NCBI GenBank assembly: GCA_000149265.1
Contig: CH003275.1
Coordinates: 196,484 to 260,483, forward strand
Direction: 5' to 3'
Length of the DNA: 64,000 nucleotides
DNA from: Ciona savignyi
Lineage: Eukaryota; Chordata; Ascidiacea; Phlebobranchia; Cionidae
Shown here: positions 1-13,200 of the stretch, piece after piece
How positions within the stretch are numbered: the first letter of the stretch is position 1
Layout: every line of letters starts with the position of its first letter
Position numbers and translations under genes: made by a program
Notes under the pieces: model-generated
Told to the model about the DNA's origin: nothing
Databases searched by the model: none
What the model saw: only the letters and a program-made list of their open reading frames with translations

Positions 1-1250
1 ATGTTGCCCACAGCTTTCTTGGCGGCAGTGATAAGAGGCTGGACCGGGGTGTGGAAGGTTGTACAATACACTGTGTGATTTAATGAGTTGTAAATTGGAC
101 CAGGATTTAACCAAAAACTACCAATTTCAACCTTTGTAGCCATCTACAAAGGGTAAAATCAGTCCTGTAATACCATAACCTCACTTAATGACTCGATAAG
201 TAAAATCTAAACGTCTGAATTAAGTGAATAATGCTATGTTAAGCATTAGCATAAATAAAGCATTTTTAGTATTTTGTTTAAATACTGGATTTGTAAAGCA
301 TGAGCTACCTCGGAAAGTTCAATATCGATTGCCTTTTTCCTTTTATCGATGTTGATTCTCTCTTCTGCAGCCTTCTGTTTCAACCCTTCCATCTCATTCT
401 TCTGTGTGCTAGCATCCTGTGATATGAATGTTATGTTGGGAATGGTGCTTTGTATCTTAGATGGTGTTACAATGGAGGATAATGGAGTAAACAAAGGCCA
501 AAAAAGAGTGTAATAGTCATAACAGTAGGTAAGTCAGGGCTGGCAGAAAAAAAACTTCAGAGCAGAAATGGAAATGAGTTCCAAGAGCAGAGATAGAAAT
601 GAGTTCCAAGAGCAGAGATAGAAATGAGCTTTCCATACCTGCATTGCGATTGTGATATCCTTCAATGCAGAATCCGCTTCACTTTGTTTCTGAACCAACA
701 ATGAGCTTTGTTCTGCAGCTTTTTGCTTCAAATTATCAACCAATGAGGTGGCTTCGTTTAGCTTAGACAATCCAGCCTGAAATTTATTTAGTTTTCTAGT
801 AAAAATTGCACAGGACTTTGTAAATGATTTGTTTAGATTCATAGGGCCACTAAATTACCAAAAAAAAGAAATGAAATGTTTTTTGTCCCTAATACCCATG
901 CCATGCTTATTAAAAGTTCCAATTCAATTTGGGCGTGAACTGCAGATCTTTTTACAATAAATATTTTGGAACTGACTTATTTAATTTAAAAAGCATAATA
1001 TTTTAAAATTCCAAATAGTATTTTACGATAAGCGAACCTGCAAATGGCTCTGTTTCCGCATGAGATCATCACGCTTGGTTTGGAACACACTTTGGTAGGT
1101 TCTGAGGAAAGTCATGTATCTCCGTGGAGTGGCGTCCTGGTGGCGATGCTTTCCACAGGAGGTGTGGATCTTAACGAAGTTGTGACAGAGTTGTTTGGCG
1201 GATCCACCGCTGTCCGCTGGGAGTTGTTTACTCAGCAACATCTCCGGAAC
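1..1250 (-). other. DYNC2H1: DYNC2H1 exons 53-56: first stalk helix (CC1), cut at window edge
   Basis: Exons: 1038-1250, 639-776, 309-416 and 1-38 (incomplete). They encode the end of AAA4 ([17 protein letters not shown]) and a heptad-rich helix with [14 protein letters not shown] and [12 protein letters not shown]. This is CC1 of the microtubule-binding stalk. The last partial exon starts after CCAG at position 38 and reads [11 protein letters not shown]. It is two residues shorter at the junction than I would expect, so that acceptor is uncertain. The microtubule-binding domain, CC2, AAA5, AAA6 and C-terminus are outside the window. Confidence 0.82.
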
Positions 1251-4200
1251 CTTCAAGTAGATTGGATATACTTTCAAGTTCAGGCTCAATCAAATGGCTT
1301 AATCAGTGCGAGTAAAAAATAAAAGAAGAGTAAAAATAATAAGCATTCTCTTTGAATTTAAGTATTTTATTCTGGCTTAACATAACTTTATAAGGTCTTT
1401 ACCTGGAAAGCATAAAAATTATGTTTTCTAGTCAATAGCATGTAAAATAATATGAAGTTGTATGAAAACAGTTATCTAAATTAAAAAAAAAAATTTAAAA
1501 ACACCTTTAAGTAACATTTTTGCTCGATTGTCAATTTAATCCCTTTGTGATTTTCCATCTTTGCAGGACTATGTTTCAAAATTGGAAAAAGGAGGGGCTG
1601 GTACAATGTGAGCATATATGCACACATTAAGGAACCATTACTCCCATACCTGCTGCATACTGTGCTTGTCCCACTGGTCCATCCACTGGACATGGCAGAG
1701 TTTATACAGAGCTGGGTTGCTCTCACAGTTGATGGTGAATTGCTCATGCGTGGAATCCATGATGAGTACGACATGCAAGTTGCTCATCACCTCTGGAATG
1801 GAAGGATGGAGGTGAGAAACAATGGGTGGAAATCATCAAGAATGTGAAGGTGTACGTTCTATCTAAGTTGCCCCAGTGAAAATCTTTATCCCGTAATGTC
1901 TATTTTTTCGGCAGATCATTCGAAATAAAGGTGCAGCAAATCCAGAGAGAAAGATGTCAGGCCGAATAGTTTGGTTGGTTAGAGCGTTGTCTTTCAGATG
2001 AAGGGTTGGTTGATCGAAACTGGTCGCTATCTAGTCAGTTGTGCTTTTGGTCAAGACATTTAGTGAAAATTTACTAAAGCTACTTTATTTTGGGCAACAA
2101 AAGGTTATTTAACGACTACCCGAGTAATAACTCTCCCTTTTTTCATTTAGTGAAATAAAAAAAAATAAAAAAGCAAAGTACTGCTAAGCAGGCTGAAGTA
2201 AGCTTACTAGTTAAAAATTAAAATAACTTCAAAAAATACTTGTTGCAGCGACAAGACGAGACTCTTACTTTTAGCGAAGTACGCATAGAGGGGACCTCTA
2301 TGTCCGGCCTCACTAGCTTCATCCTTCAGCGGGGTGAGAAGGGGATCCAATTCCTCCGAGTTGTACAGCCCCGGCACCTCACCCGCCGACAGCAAGCTGT
2401 TCACGAGCTCCAGGAAGGAATGATGAACCAACTGGAAATCCTCCATCAATAGCACAACCTGGTGGGAGGAACACATAGATGGACTTGAGGATTATATATT
2501 GCATTTATTGCATCACACATAATAAAGCATATTCTGATTTTTTGTATTTTTATTATGTATGCCCAATACTTTGCATCATACATATCTCGTTGGTGTTATT
2601 ATATATGGATAACAAAGTAATATGGAAATGTGTATATAGACTTTTTTCTGAAATATCTGAAATTTTTCCAAATGGTTTGTGTGGTACTTTAAGTGTGTAC
2701 AAATAGCTGATACAGTTGAAATCCTCATCTAAAATGCTCATTTTCTGACCTGTTCCCCATCAATACCAGCTTGCTGCATGACGGCTTTTAAATCGATTTT
2801 GAATTGTTTGAGTCCATACGAGCGTGAGACCTTGGGTGTCACGAGGGTCATCCGGTGCATGTGGGCACACACGGACACCGCTGTGCGCCGGCCGACCCCT
2901 GTGCGCCCGGCGAGCAGCAAACTTCCACCGGGGGCAGATATGACACGATCCACACGCGCCATGTACTCCAATACCTGGGGAGTTCGTGGTTAGGATTGAT
3001 TGGAAAAATATGAAACAGGAGAAACGGATTCTTGTGAAGATTCCTCCGTACACCTCAACACCAATATCCCAAAACATGATTATTGCCCTTTTATTATGTC
3101 ATGTTTTGAAATCTTACTAAATGAAGGATTTACAAATTTTTAATTTTCAATTCCTCATATAGTTTTTTCAAAGCTTTTTATTAAACACTGGAGCAAAATT
3201 TCTACACAATAAATATATAAATGGAAAATTTTAGTTAAAAAACAAAATTTTATATATAAATTATTTGACATATAAGGTATTAACAAATCAGGTAAATTAT
3301 ATCCCTTAGTATTTTATGAAACAAAACATTTCATATAAAAATATGGTTATCATCAGTAACTTTTTTCGAGTGACATTATATTAACAATGTTTAAATCCAT
3401 GTCTCAAGTATGGTTGTGTGGTCGAATGGTAAACGCGCCCAATACATATACCTACTCTTATATACAAAACGGTCCCAGTGACGAGTCCATCATGGTTACG
3501 AAACTCCGCTTAGTAAAAAAACCATGCTACGAGGTACCATATGATCCCACATAGTCATCTAACAAAACCAACCTCCTGAAACACCAGGATATCGATTTCC
3601 CTCACTTCCCTACTGTACGCTGCAACCGCTTTGGTTATAACATCTTTTAAATCAGATGCAGACAAGTGACCCAACGTCTTTCCATGTATTGGTAGTGCAC
3701 CTTCACCTGATTAAAAAATCCATTTTAATACTCAGCATATTAAATTGAATTGTAGGACTACCTTAAGTTAATTTGATTTGGAAAATATTTTTTATATAGT
3801 GTATAACTTTAGGTTTTCCTAATATTTTATTTCAAACATTACTTAATATATTTAATTTAAAAATCCTACTTTTAAAAAAGTGAGAAAAGAGAAAAGAATA
3901 TAGAATTGCCCTGTTGTAATGAAGGCTTTATGGAGGTTAGTCATGTTTAGTTGACACCATACTATTTATGGAGGCTCCTAATTTTTAAAATTTGTATTTA
4001 AACTGAAGTTAAAACACTTTAGAAACAAATAAATTTCATCGATCACAATAGGAATGAAATGCACATAAGTAAAACAACAAGTGTTTTGGAGTGTATTTTG
4101 TATTCGGAATTTGTGTGATGTATCAAAAATATTCCACATTTTAAAAAGGTTTCCAACTCCTGGTTGATCATTAGGGTGGTACGCATTTCAACTGAGTTCA

Positions 4201-7200
4201 AGTCATTTTTTAACAAATACTCGGTCCAGTTTAATTCTTTAGCGTTTCTGGAAGCTTTTTATGCATTTCTATATTTTCAACCGATCGATTGGATCAGTGG
4301 GTTAGTGCGTAGCCTTTAACTGAAAGGTTGCTGGTTCGAAACTGGTCGCTACTAGTCAGTTGTGTCCTTGGCCAAGGCACTTAACAGACATTGCCCAAAC
4401 CAAGTGGATTAATGGGTTCTACCAAATTTAAGAGAACGGCGGTATCATACACAATACACAGCAATAGTATCCCGACAGTGGCCGCAAGGTGATTTGAAGA
4501 TTGCCCGTGCGTTAACCCCCTTAGTTTTTTCTATTCAGGAGGATAAAATGAATATCCTATACTTTCCATAACTAAGGTATATAAGGTAAAGATAGGAATC
4601 GACAAAAATTCGTAGTCGAGCTGAGTAATCTAGAATAATAATAAAACACGGCCATATTTATCATTGAGGTGGCTATTTTATGTGGATACAAAGAGATCAT
4701 TGTATTGTGAACTAAAGGCATTCTGAGATATCAAACCTTTCAATTCCTGCCGTGCCCCCCATGTGACGTAATAATCATTATTCATGCATTCTGATGCATT
4801 GATTGACCAATCATGAGCGAGAATCGAAGACAACATTTGATCGAAGCGATCCTTTCCTTTCCCACCAACTATTCTGTCCCTGTGGTATGGTTATAGGGCG
4901 TTGATCATAGGAGGATAAAACTTTATGGGGGGGGGGGGGGGTAAAACAATTTTGATGTATAACTGTCCAATTATTTTGTGTCAAATGATATTTGTATCAA
5001 ATTTGTTATATTTCTGAAAAATCTTGCTACTCTGGACACATAAACACAAAACTACATATCAAACGTTACTTGAAACTTTTTAAAATGCATCTCATAATCA
5101 CCTGAAGAGTCTGTAGGCTTCATACACCCACACACTGAGCAGTGAATCGGGTGCCCTCCCATCCCCCACCATACAAGCTTCATCGTATCTCATTAGTGAC
5201 ACACACCAGCTGGTCAGATCACGTGGGGTGAACAAGTAATGACCATGGTCGTCGCTCAGATAACTTTTCCTCATTTGCTCATAAACCTGGGGACATGAAG
5301 CTGCATAAACACACAAGATCTCTGTGAAGTTTGTTATTTTTAAGTATACCGACAGACTTCCTACATATGCGGAGAGATAGCTGAGCAGTATTAGTCACAG
5401 AACCTACATTACCAGTAACAAGTTATTATGTAGGACTGTCACTACTGTAGTTATGCAATGTAGCAAACCAAGTATAGACCACGTCGATATCCCAGAATAA
5501 TAAATAGAAGATTACTTTTTATCTTGAGGAAAATTCGAACACTACTTTTCATCAAAATAAAGCTTAAATTCATTTTTCCCATTTCCCCTTGCTGCAATTA
5601 TCACAAAATTACCATGAACCTCCAACCCTAGTATGAAAGGATTTGTATTTATTCACCTGCACCATGGAGGTAGCCAGTTGTTGTACTTTGGATGGGGAGC
5701 CCCACACCGGGTGGCGCTGAAGAGCAGGGCGGTGGTGAAGGACAGGGGTGAGGTAGGCGGTGTAAATCGCTGATAATTCGTTGGTATCAGCGTAGTCCAT
5801 ACTCAGTATTCGAACCCGGGAAGTGAACCTGTGGATGAATGGGTGATCCAATAAGGGAGGTGGAAGGGTGTGAACTAAGATATTCCGTATTTCTATTTCT
5901 TCCATTTTAATTGCTATGTACATTAGACTGATATTCTTAAACGTTTTTACAGTTTTAAAAAAATATATTATAAAGATACCTCTTGTAGGCGAAATATATA
6001 GTTTGGAATAAAAGCTATTTTGTTTAAAAGATTTAATTTAACTTCAGTTTCCAGACAAAGCATAATTCATAATCAAATGAACACGGAGCAAAGTTTACCG
6101 GGATGACAACTTGTGGCGACCCAGCGTGGCTGCGGCGTTCAAAGAAGCCACGATCTGAATCCCGTCCAACCCAACCCATTCATTGTCCTCGTCATAGAAG
6201 CCATGGTATGTTAGTAGCTGGGATCAATATGATTGACATTTGATTGACAGGATCAATATGATTGACAGGATCAATATGATTGACAGTTGATTGACAGGAT
6301 CAATATGATTGACATTTGATTGACAGGATCAATATGATTGACAGTTGATTGACAGGAATAATCCAACACAAAATGTGATGAAGACTGAGTTGTACTTGGC
6401 ACACACAGCATGGGATAATTTAGGACACTGATTGTTTAGTAACTATTTTTTGATTGATTTTTTTGCTCCTGTATACTGGATTTACAGTTTTAGATTACAA
6501 TGTTGGTAAAAGATTATTATACATTATACAGCATATTTCCTTCAGACCGGAAATCTCCAAATTATGGATTGTTGGAAAAGATTTGGAACTACTATTTTGT
6601 ATTATTCTATGCATTCCCTATTTAATGTGGATGATCATTTAGTAGTGCCAGTATCACTACTCTAACATGTCTACCATATGCAACACACTGCAATAGCTCC
6701 ATCAATTCATTGGTGGTTTGACAAGAGCTGCGTTAATCCCATTATAACCATTAGTTTCCTATTGACAGTGAGTTTACAAGCCCAGCATCACCCACCTGTT
6801 GTAGGAAAGCCAGGGTTTGACTTGTTCCCCATTTATCAGGTTTCGGTAGATTTATGTCCTTCAAGTACAACACGAGGTTCTCACATTCACGTGGCCTCAG
6901 TGCCCTGCCGCTGCCACCAGAACTAGAAATGTTTTTTTAGAAATGATCCAGCATTATGGCACAGTTGGCAAGTATTCTTAACTGACCAATTCCCAGATGC
7001 CACAAAAAAATATGATTTAACAAAATTATCTTATAGAACAATATCAAACACAAAAATAGAAGTTTAAATAATCTAGAAAACACAATCCTTTAATTCCAAT
7101 ATAAATTACCTCCCCCCACTTATGGCCATACAAGCTTGTTGCAACTTCTGTATGAGGTGAACGGGGGTGGTTTGCGCACTGCAGTGGATTGTAGCTACCT

Positions 7201-10200
7201 GGGAGTATATGGGGTCATATGAATATGAGGTCATATGAATATGGGGGTCATGTTAATATGGGGGTCATATGAATATGGGGATCATATGAATATGGGGATC
7301 ATATGAATATGGGGTCATATGAATATGGGGTCATATGAATATGGGGTCATATGAATATAGGGGTCATATGAATATAGGGTCATATGAATATAGGGGTCAT
7401 ATGAATATAGGGGTCATATGAATATGGGGATCATATGAATATGGGGTCATATGAATATGGGGTCATATGAATATAGGGGTCATATGAATATGGGGATCAT
7501 ATGAATATGGGGTCATATGAATATGAGGGCACATGAATATGGGGGCACATGAATATGGGGTAATATGAATATGGGGTCATATGAATATAGGGGTTATATG
7601 AATATGGGGTCATATGAATATAGGGTCATATGAATATAGGGGTCATATGAATATGGGGATCATATGAATATGGGGTCACATGAATATGGGGTCATATGAA
7701 TATAGGCTTATATGAATATGGGTTTATATGAATATTGGTTCACATGAATATGGGGTCATATGAATATGGGGGTCATATGAATATGGGGTCGTATGAATAT
7801 GGAGTCATATGAATATGGGGGTCATATGAATATCGGGGTCATATGAATATCGGGGTCATATGAATATGGGAGTCATATGAATAAGGGGTCCTATGAATAT
7901 GGGGGTCGTATGAATATGGGTTCATATGAATATCGGGGTCATATGAATATGGGTTCATATGAATAAGGGGTCATATAATTATTAGGGAAATGAGAAAGTC
8001 AGAGACCACATTGAGGGCAAGAAGAAAAAATAGTTTTATTGGGTTACGAGTTATTTATTAAAATTTTAGCAAAATAACTGTTTTAGAGTTCTACCCCATA
8101 TCTATAAGAACCATTTCTCTAAAGTGGCTAGAAATTATTTTTAAATAAAAACATAAAACCCATAATGCACAAAGACAGAGACTGAATGCATATTTTACAC
8201 AACAGTCAACGACAACCTATCAAACACAACAAAATAGACCCAACAAACTATGCAGAGAAAACATAAACCACTTGATACCTGTGTGGAGCGCAGCTTATCG
8301 AAGCAGTGGTGCAGCAGCAAACTCTTTCCACAACCATCATGACCAACCACCACGAATGGATGGCGATTCGATGGTTTCATCCACTGCATGATGTGGTCGA
8401 TGCATCGTTGCATCTCAATTGTCTCGATCTGGTGTGGATGGATACATGTATTGCTTGTTGGGGGTTTATATGTGAAACATGCGATAGAGACAAAATGGGA
8501 CAATTTTGCTTTTCAAGATTGTAAGATATCTTCTGGACATGCTACTGTGGGCCCATTCTACAGAAAAAATAATTAACATTTCCATTATTGAGCCGCAGTA
8601 AAATTAATAAATCTTTACCAACCCAAGGGGTAAAAAGGTTGGGGACCACTTCTGCACATGAGAACTTGCAATGTTATTTGCAATGTAGATTATTCAGACT
8701 CACGTATAAAGCAACAGAGACATCTTTAGTAAGATTTTCTCATAAGAACAATATATAATTAAGATTTATTTGATAAAAAATTATAAAGATAGTGCAATTG
8801 CTTTAATATTATAAGATCAATATGTACTAATATTATACTTAGTTTTTTATTAATGTGAATTCAATGCTGCGGCAGAAGTCATTGTGTTATTAGGCAACGA
8901 TATTATATGCCGATTAACTTGACATGATAATATGTCAGCAGTATTGGGAGTATCCAAATTAATCACTATTTATTGTGAAAAATCGATTTTGCCAATAAAT
9001 TAAAAAATCGATTTTTGCCAATAAATTCAACTAGAAATTGTTTAAAAATGCCTGTGCACTGAATAAAATGGTTCATATTTTTCACCATTGGGAATTGTTC
9101 CATTGAAGTGACGGTCTCCGGTGAAATCATGGTGGAGTTGACATCTAAATGATACGAATCCAATCGACCTGAATTCAAATTCAGGTGTCAGTTTGACTTT
9201 AATTAGAAAAAAACAGGTATACATGGTGACTTAATAAACTTAAGAACCAATTTTTCAAGGAAGAAATAGGTTTCAGGCAAGGATAGGATCATGTTTATCA
9301 CTAGGGGTAGGGAAATATAAAGGGGGTGGGTAAGGGGTGGTTGTAATATAGCGTTTTATCAAAAATAGAACACGTTTTATCAAAATAGAACAGGGGTAAA
9401 GTGGGATGCAGTATTAAATATAACTATTATAAAAAGTTAAATCTACTGAATCATAGCACTCATACGAACCAGTTTTCTCATTGTAAAACACGTTTGTCGG
9501 ATTCCTAGCATCAGGTGGAGCCTCATGGGCCCACTGCAATATTTCCTTCGCTAAATCATTCCGACTCACAGATGACAGGTTGCCACCCAGACCTATGGAC
9601 ATGGGGGTCATTGGATCACGGGGTCAAGTGAAAAATCTTGGTCGTGAAGGTAGTTGTATGTGGAAAATACAGTTTCAAAAGGAAAATGAGGGAAAGAATT
9701 TTCCCCTTCGATTTAGGAGCAGAGTTAAGAAAAATTTGTTTTTCCACTACGTGACAATAAATATTAATCAAAGCATGAGTGGAAAAGGAAAAACCTACAA
9801 CTTTTTTGGAAGTTGTATATTTAATGCAATCAAAAATAATTTGAAACGTTTGATACATACTAATATGCTGCTATGAGAGTAATCTTCAAATCACTAGTGT
9901 AATCACAAATGTAATTACAAATTTTGATTTTTTAAAATATCGAACAAATCTCTCCATACCTCTGATAAGACCAACCACAAATGCTAACTTATCGGAGCAG
10001 CCGTTCAAATGAGACAACGCGCTCAGCACAAGACCAACCATGCTGCAATCCACCACCTGCCCCGTCGATCTGCGTACCCACTTCAGTGCTCTGTGGGTGA
10101 AGATATTATCATGTTAATACACGGGTGGGAATGTTTGGGGTTAAACATGGGTGAAGATACTACCATGTTTATACTCGGGTGGGAAAGTTCGGGGTTAAAC

Positions 10201-13200
10201 ATGGGTGAAGATACTACCATGTTTATACTCCGGTGGGAAAGTTCGGGGTTAAACATGGGTTAAGATACTACCATGTTTATACTTGGGTGGAAAAGTTCGG
10301 GGTTAAACATGGGTGAAGATATTACCATGTTTATACCCGGGTGGGAAAGTTCGGGGTTAAACATGGGTGAAGATATTACCATGTTTATACCCGGGTGGGG
10401 AAGTTCGGGGTTAAACATGGGTGAAGATACTACCATGTTTATACTTGGGTGGAAAAGTTCGGGGTTAAACATGGGTGAAGATATTACCATGTTTATACCC
10501 GGGTGGGGAAGTTCGGGGTTAAACATGGGTGAAGATATTACCATGTTTATACCCGGGTGGGGAAGTTCGGGGTTATACATGGGTGAAGATATTACCATGT
10601 TTATACCCGGGTGGGGAAGTTCGGGGTTAAACATGGGTAATTACCTTTTATACAGTGGGTTCTATTTACACTGGGTTTTAGTTATGTGTGATGCCCAGGC
10701 GGACACAACCAGCATGGGGATGGAGTCAAACACACAAACTTAGAGTTAACGGCGAGACAACACAAAGTTAGTCACAGACGGTATTCATGTGTCAGGTCTC
10801 CCCACCTGTAGAAATAATCTTCCATCCATCCCTGTAACTTCATGTGCGCAACCTCCGGCTGCTTCTTCAGCCAGGATCGCACAAGAGCTGTGACATCTGT
10901 GTCTTCCTCACTCAGGAAGATCATCCCCATCCTATGTGGTGGATGGTGGGGTCATATGTGGAGCAAAGTACATTGCATCTTGCATGTTTAAAATAGCAGG
11001 GAATTTGTAGTTTGACCCATTTAGACCTCATTAAGGTACCTGGTTTTTTGTTGACTGCCTTGTCTCTGTGGTACAGGATCTCAGGTGTTTTACACAAGTT
11101 GCAAAACAAATTTCATTTTGATTGCCATTTGTAGATAAATGGCTATGTTTCCAAGGCAGGGCATTCGTTCCAAATGTTATATCACTTTAATTGCAAACAT
11201 GATGATATTTAAATATTTAATTTCTAAATAAACCTTAAAATTGACACAAAACCCCTTAATCCGACTTCAATGATTTGATCGGAGCAAAGTGAACAATCAC
11301 CCACCTGGAAATGGTGGCAGGAGATGCACAACTCAAATCATGGGTTTCAAAGAGGAAATTGACGTTTGGGCCGAACTGGATTCGCTCACCAGAGGGCATC
11401 GTGAGCAGGTGGTTGTCATCGAGAACAGAGTTCAATGATTCGATCCATTCAGGGTCGATATCCCCATCACATACGATCCATGAATGCACATCCTGGGTGT
11501 GGGGTTTGTGTTGGATTCCAATGTTTGCACGACAGGATGGGAAAATACTACACACAATCTCCCAAACCGTTTATATCCACAAGCGAGTTGCAGGGATACT
11601 TCAGTGAGTGTATTATTTTACTTTGAAGCAATTTTTTAGTAAATACACAATAAGGGCAGCTTAAGCCACACCCTTTTGCCCTAAAAAAACCTGGAACTAC
11701 AAAGCCAACCTGCCCCACAAATTATCACAGAAGGTACCATCAACCAAAATCGAACACCACCCCACGTACCAGAGGTTCCCGGACCACATCTCTTGCACTG
11801 TTGGTGAGCACACCATCAGACCATTCTCGGGTGTCTAGATCAATTTTCCCGAGTAACTGGTTCCGTGGCATGGACTTCGGGTTCATGGTGTGGAGTTTGA
11901 CCACTCGACCGAGCCGTGACAAGGCGCCACGCAACACTTGCCACAGACTCGTTTTGCCTGGAATTTTTGGACATTTTTGTTTATTATTACAATGTTATTA
12001 TTGACTATTGCTTCACAGTGTAATACATATTATATCATATACAGTTTTCCCTGATGATTAAAGTATTAGTTATTACTCATGTTACAAATAAACCAAACCC
12101 GATATATCTCACTTTAATCTATTTTCAATTAAATAACCAACTAAACGGTAGGTCAGCAACCTGCGGCTCTTTCATCTTTCTGATAGGGCTCTTATTAATT
12201 TGATTCCTACTATAGCGAGTGCATATTAAGTTTAATTCTCATGCACAAGTGAAACAAGCAAAAGAACACTCGCGTCCGTATCTCAAACAATGTTTTACCT
12301 TTATTGCGAAAAATATTATAGTTTTGAGGCTACCAGTGAATTTTATTTTATGAAATATCGGTTAAAATTGCTTAAAAGTGCAAAAAGTTGATAAACCCCT
12401 GACCTGAACGGACTTTACTAATGGAATTAAATGACATGTTGTAACATGCTTCAAAAAATGCTTATTAAATATTGATTTCCCACCTGATCCGGACGGTCCT
12501 ACGATGACCACCCCCATCCTCTGCTGGAGCTGCTCGTTGAGTTCGAGAATCTTCTTCTTCTGCCGATCCTGTGGGTCGAGGTGCATCTCCGTGCATTGTG
12601 CGTCGATCGCCGCAAGCAAACTCTCCTGTTCGATTTCTATGGATGGGGATTGGGGGCTGGTATTGTATGGATGATCATGTAGCAAGTATAAGGAAATTAG
12701 GGTTATTGATTAGTAGTAATCAGTCGTTAAACTTTACACCACGGTATCGGTTCACCAGAACGGTGGAGAATTATAGGAAAAATCTACTTGATGTGGTTCA
12801 CGATATATGAGGTTCATGCTTGGATGGGGTGGAAAATTAATCGAAAATCAGCCTTGCCTGGAGGTGTTATCCCCAAGAGAAGGTATGAAGTTACCAGTTA
12901 AATGTCAAAACATACCAGCGAATTGATTAGGAGAATTAATCACAATATATATATAAGACATGGGAAAGCGTATTTGTCAATAAAAACTTGAGAAAACAGA
13001 TTCGTCATTATCCAATTTCAACATCACACTTCACTATCCACTAAGTTTAACATCAATTTATATAGATTTCTTGGTAAATTTATCGTTAAATTAGAATGTT
13101 GCCGACGATTAATACTGTTTTTTAATTTTAAAATATATTGAAGTTACCTTGGAAAACAATATTAGGAAAAACATCTTTGACGAGAGCATCAAAGCGCTGA

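Larger units (their letters stand above)
1650..4879 (-). other. DYNC2H1: DYNC2H1 exons 48-52: AAA4
   Basis: Exons: 4737-4879, 3573-3706, 2750-2974, 2269-2458, 1650-1792. The nucleotide-binding loop reads [13 protein letters not shown]: the P-loop lysine is replaced by arginine, as I recall for vertebrate DYNC2H1, so AAA4 probably does not use ATP in the standard way. [20 protein letters not shown] is the Walker B region. [20 protein letters not shown] lies just before the stalk. SINE copies occur in the introns between exons 48 and 49 (4,281-4,562; 3,407-3,545) and just upstream of exon 52 (1,960-2,135). Confidence 0.9.
5102..9592 (-). other. DYNC2H1: DYNC2H1 exons 40-47: AAA3
   Basis: Exons: 9470-9592, 9086-9168, 8279-8428, 7110-7198, 6796-6922, 6099-6217, 5657-5828, 5102-5286. 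The P-loop is [11 protein letters not shown] (residues ~2297). [19 protein letters not shown] is the AAA3 Walker B region with the typical KDINLP signature. [16 protein letters not shown] and IQIVASLNA follow. Exon 41 (83 nt) is the weakest call: it rests on splice phase, a good acceptor and the aligned SMEQFPM segment. The intron between exons 42 and 43 carries the CATATGAATATG minisatellite. The intron between exons 44 and 45 carries the GATTGACA repeat. Confidence 0.88.
9960..12636 (-). other. DYNC2H1: DYNC2H1 exons 35-39: AAA2
   Basis: Exons: 12484-12636, 11770-11957, 11305-11492, 10806-10931, 9960-10090. The AAA2 P-loop GPSGSGKTSLW spans the junction of exons 35 and 36. [19 protein letters not shown] in exon 37 is the Walker B region. 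[18 protein letters not shown] and [18 protein letters not shown], the usual dynein sensor region, follow. The intron between exons 38 and 39 holds the 60-bp minisatellite at 10,096-10,638. The intron between exons 35 and 36 holds a hAT-like repeat end near 12,150. Confidence 0.92.

Noticed and set aside
3411-3530. tRNA gene candidate from A- and B-box-like sequence
   Set aside because: The two boxes are too far apart and no cloverleaf can be drawn; several dispersed copies with poly-A show it is a SINE.
7206-7975. Regular repeats that could suggest a CRISPR array
   Set aside because: The units are directly adjacent without unique spacers, in a eukaryotic intron; it is a minisatellite.
10260-10743. 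Long repetitive open frames on both strands (124 and 156 codons)
   Set aside because: They are by-products of a 60-bp minisatellite whose unit is a multiple of three, inside a DYNC2H1 intron.
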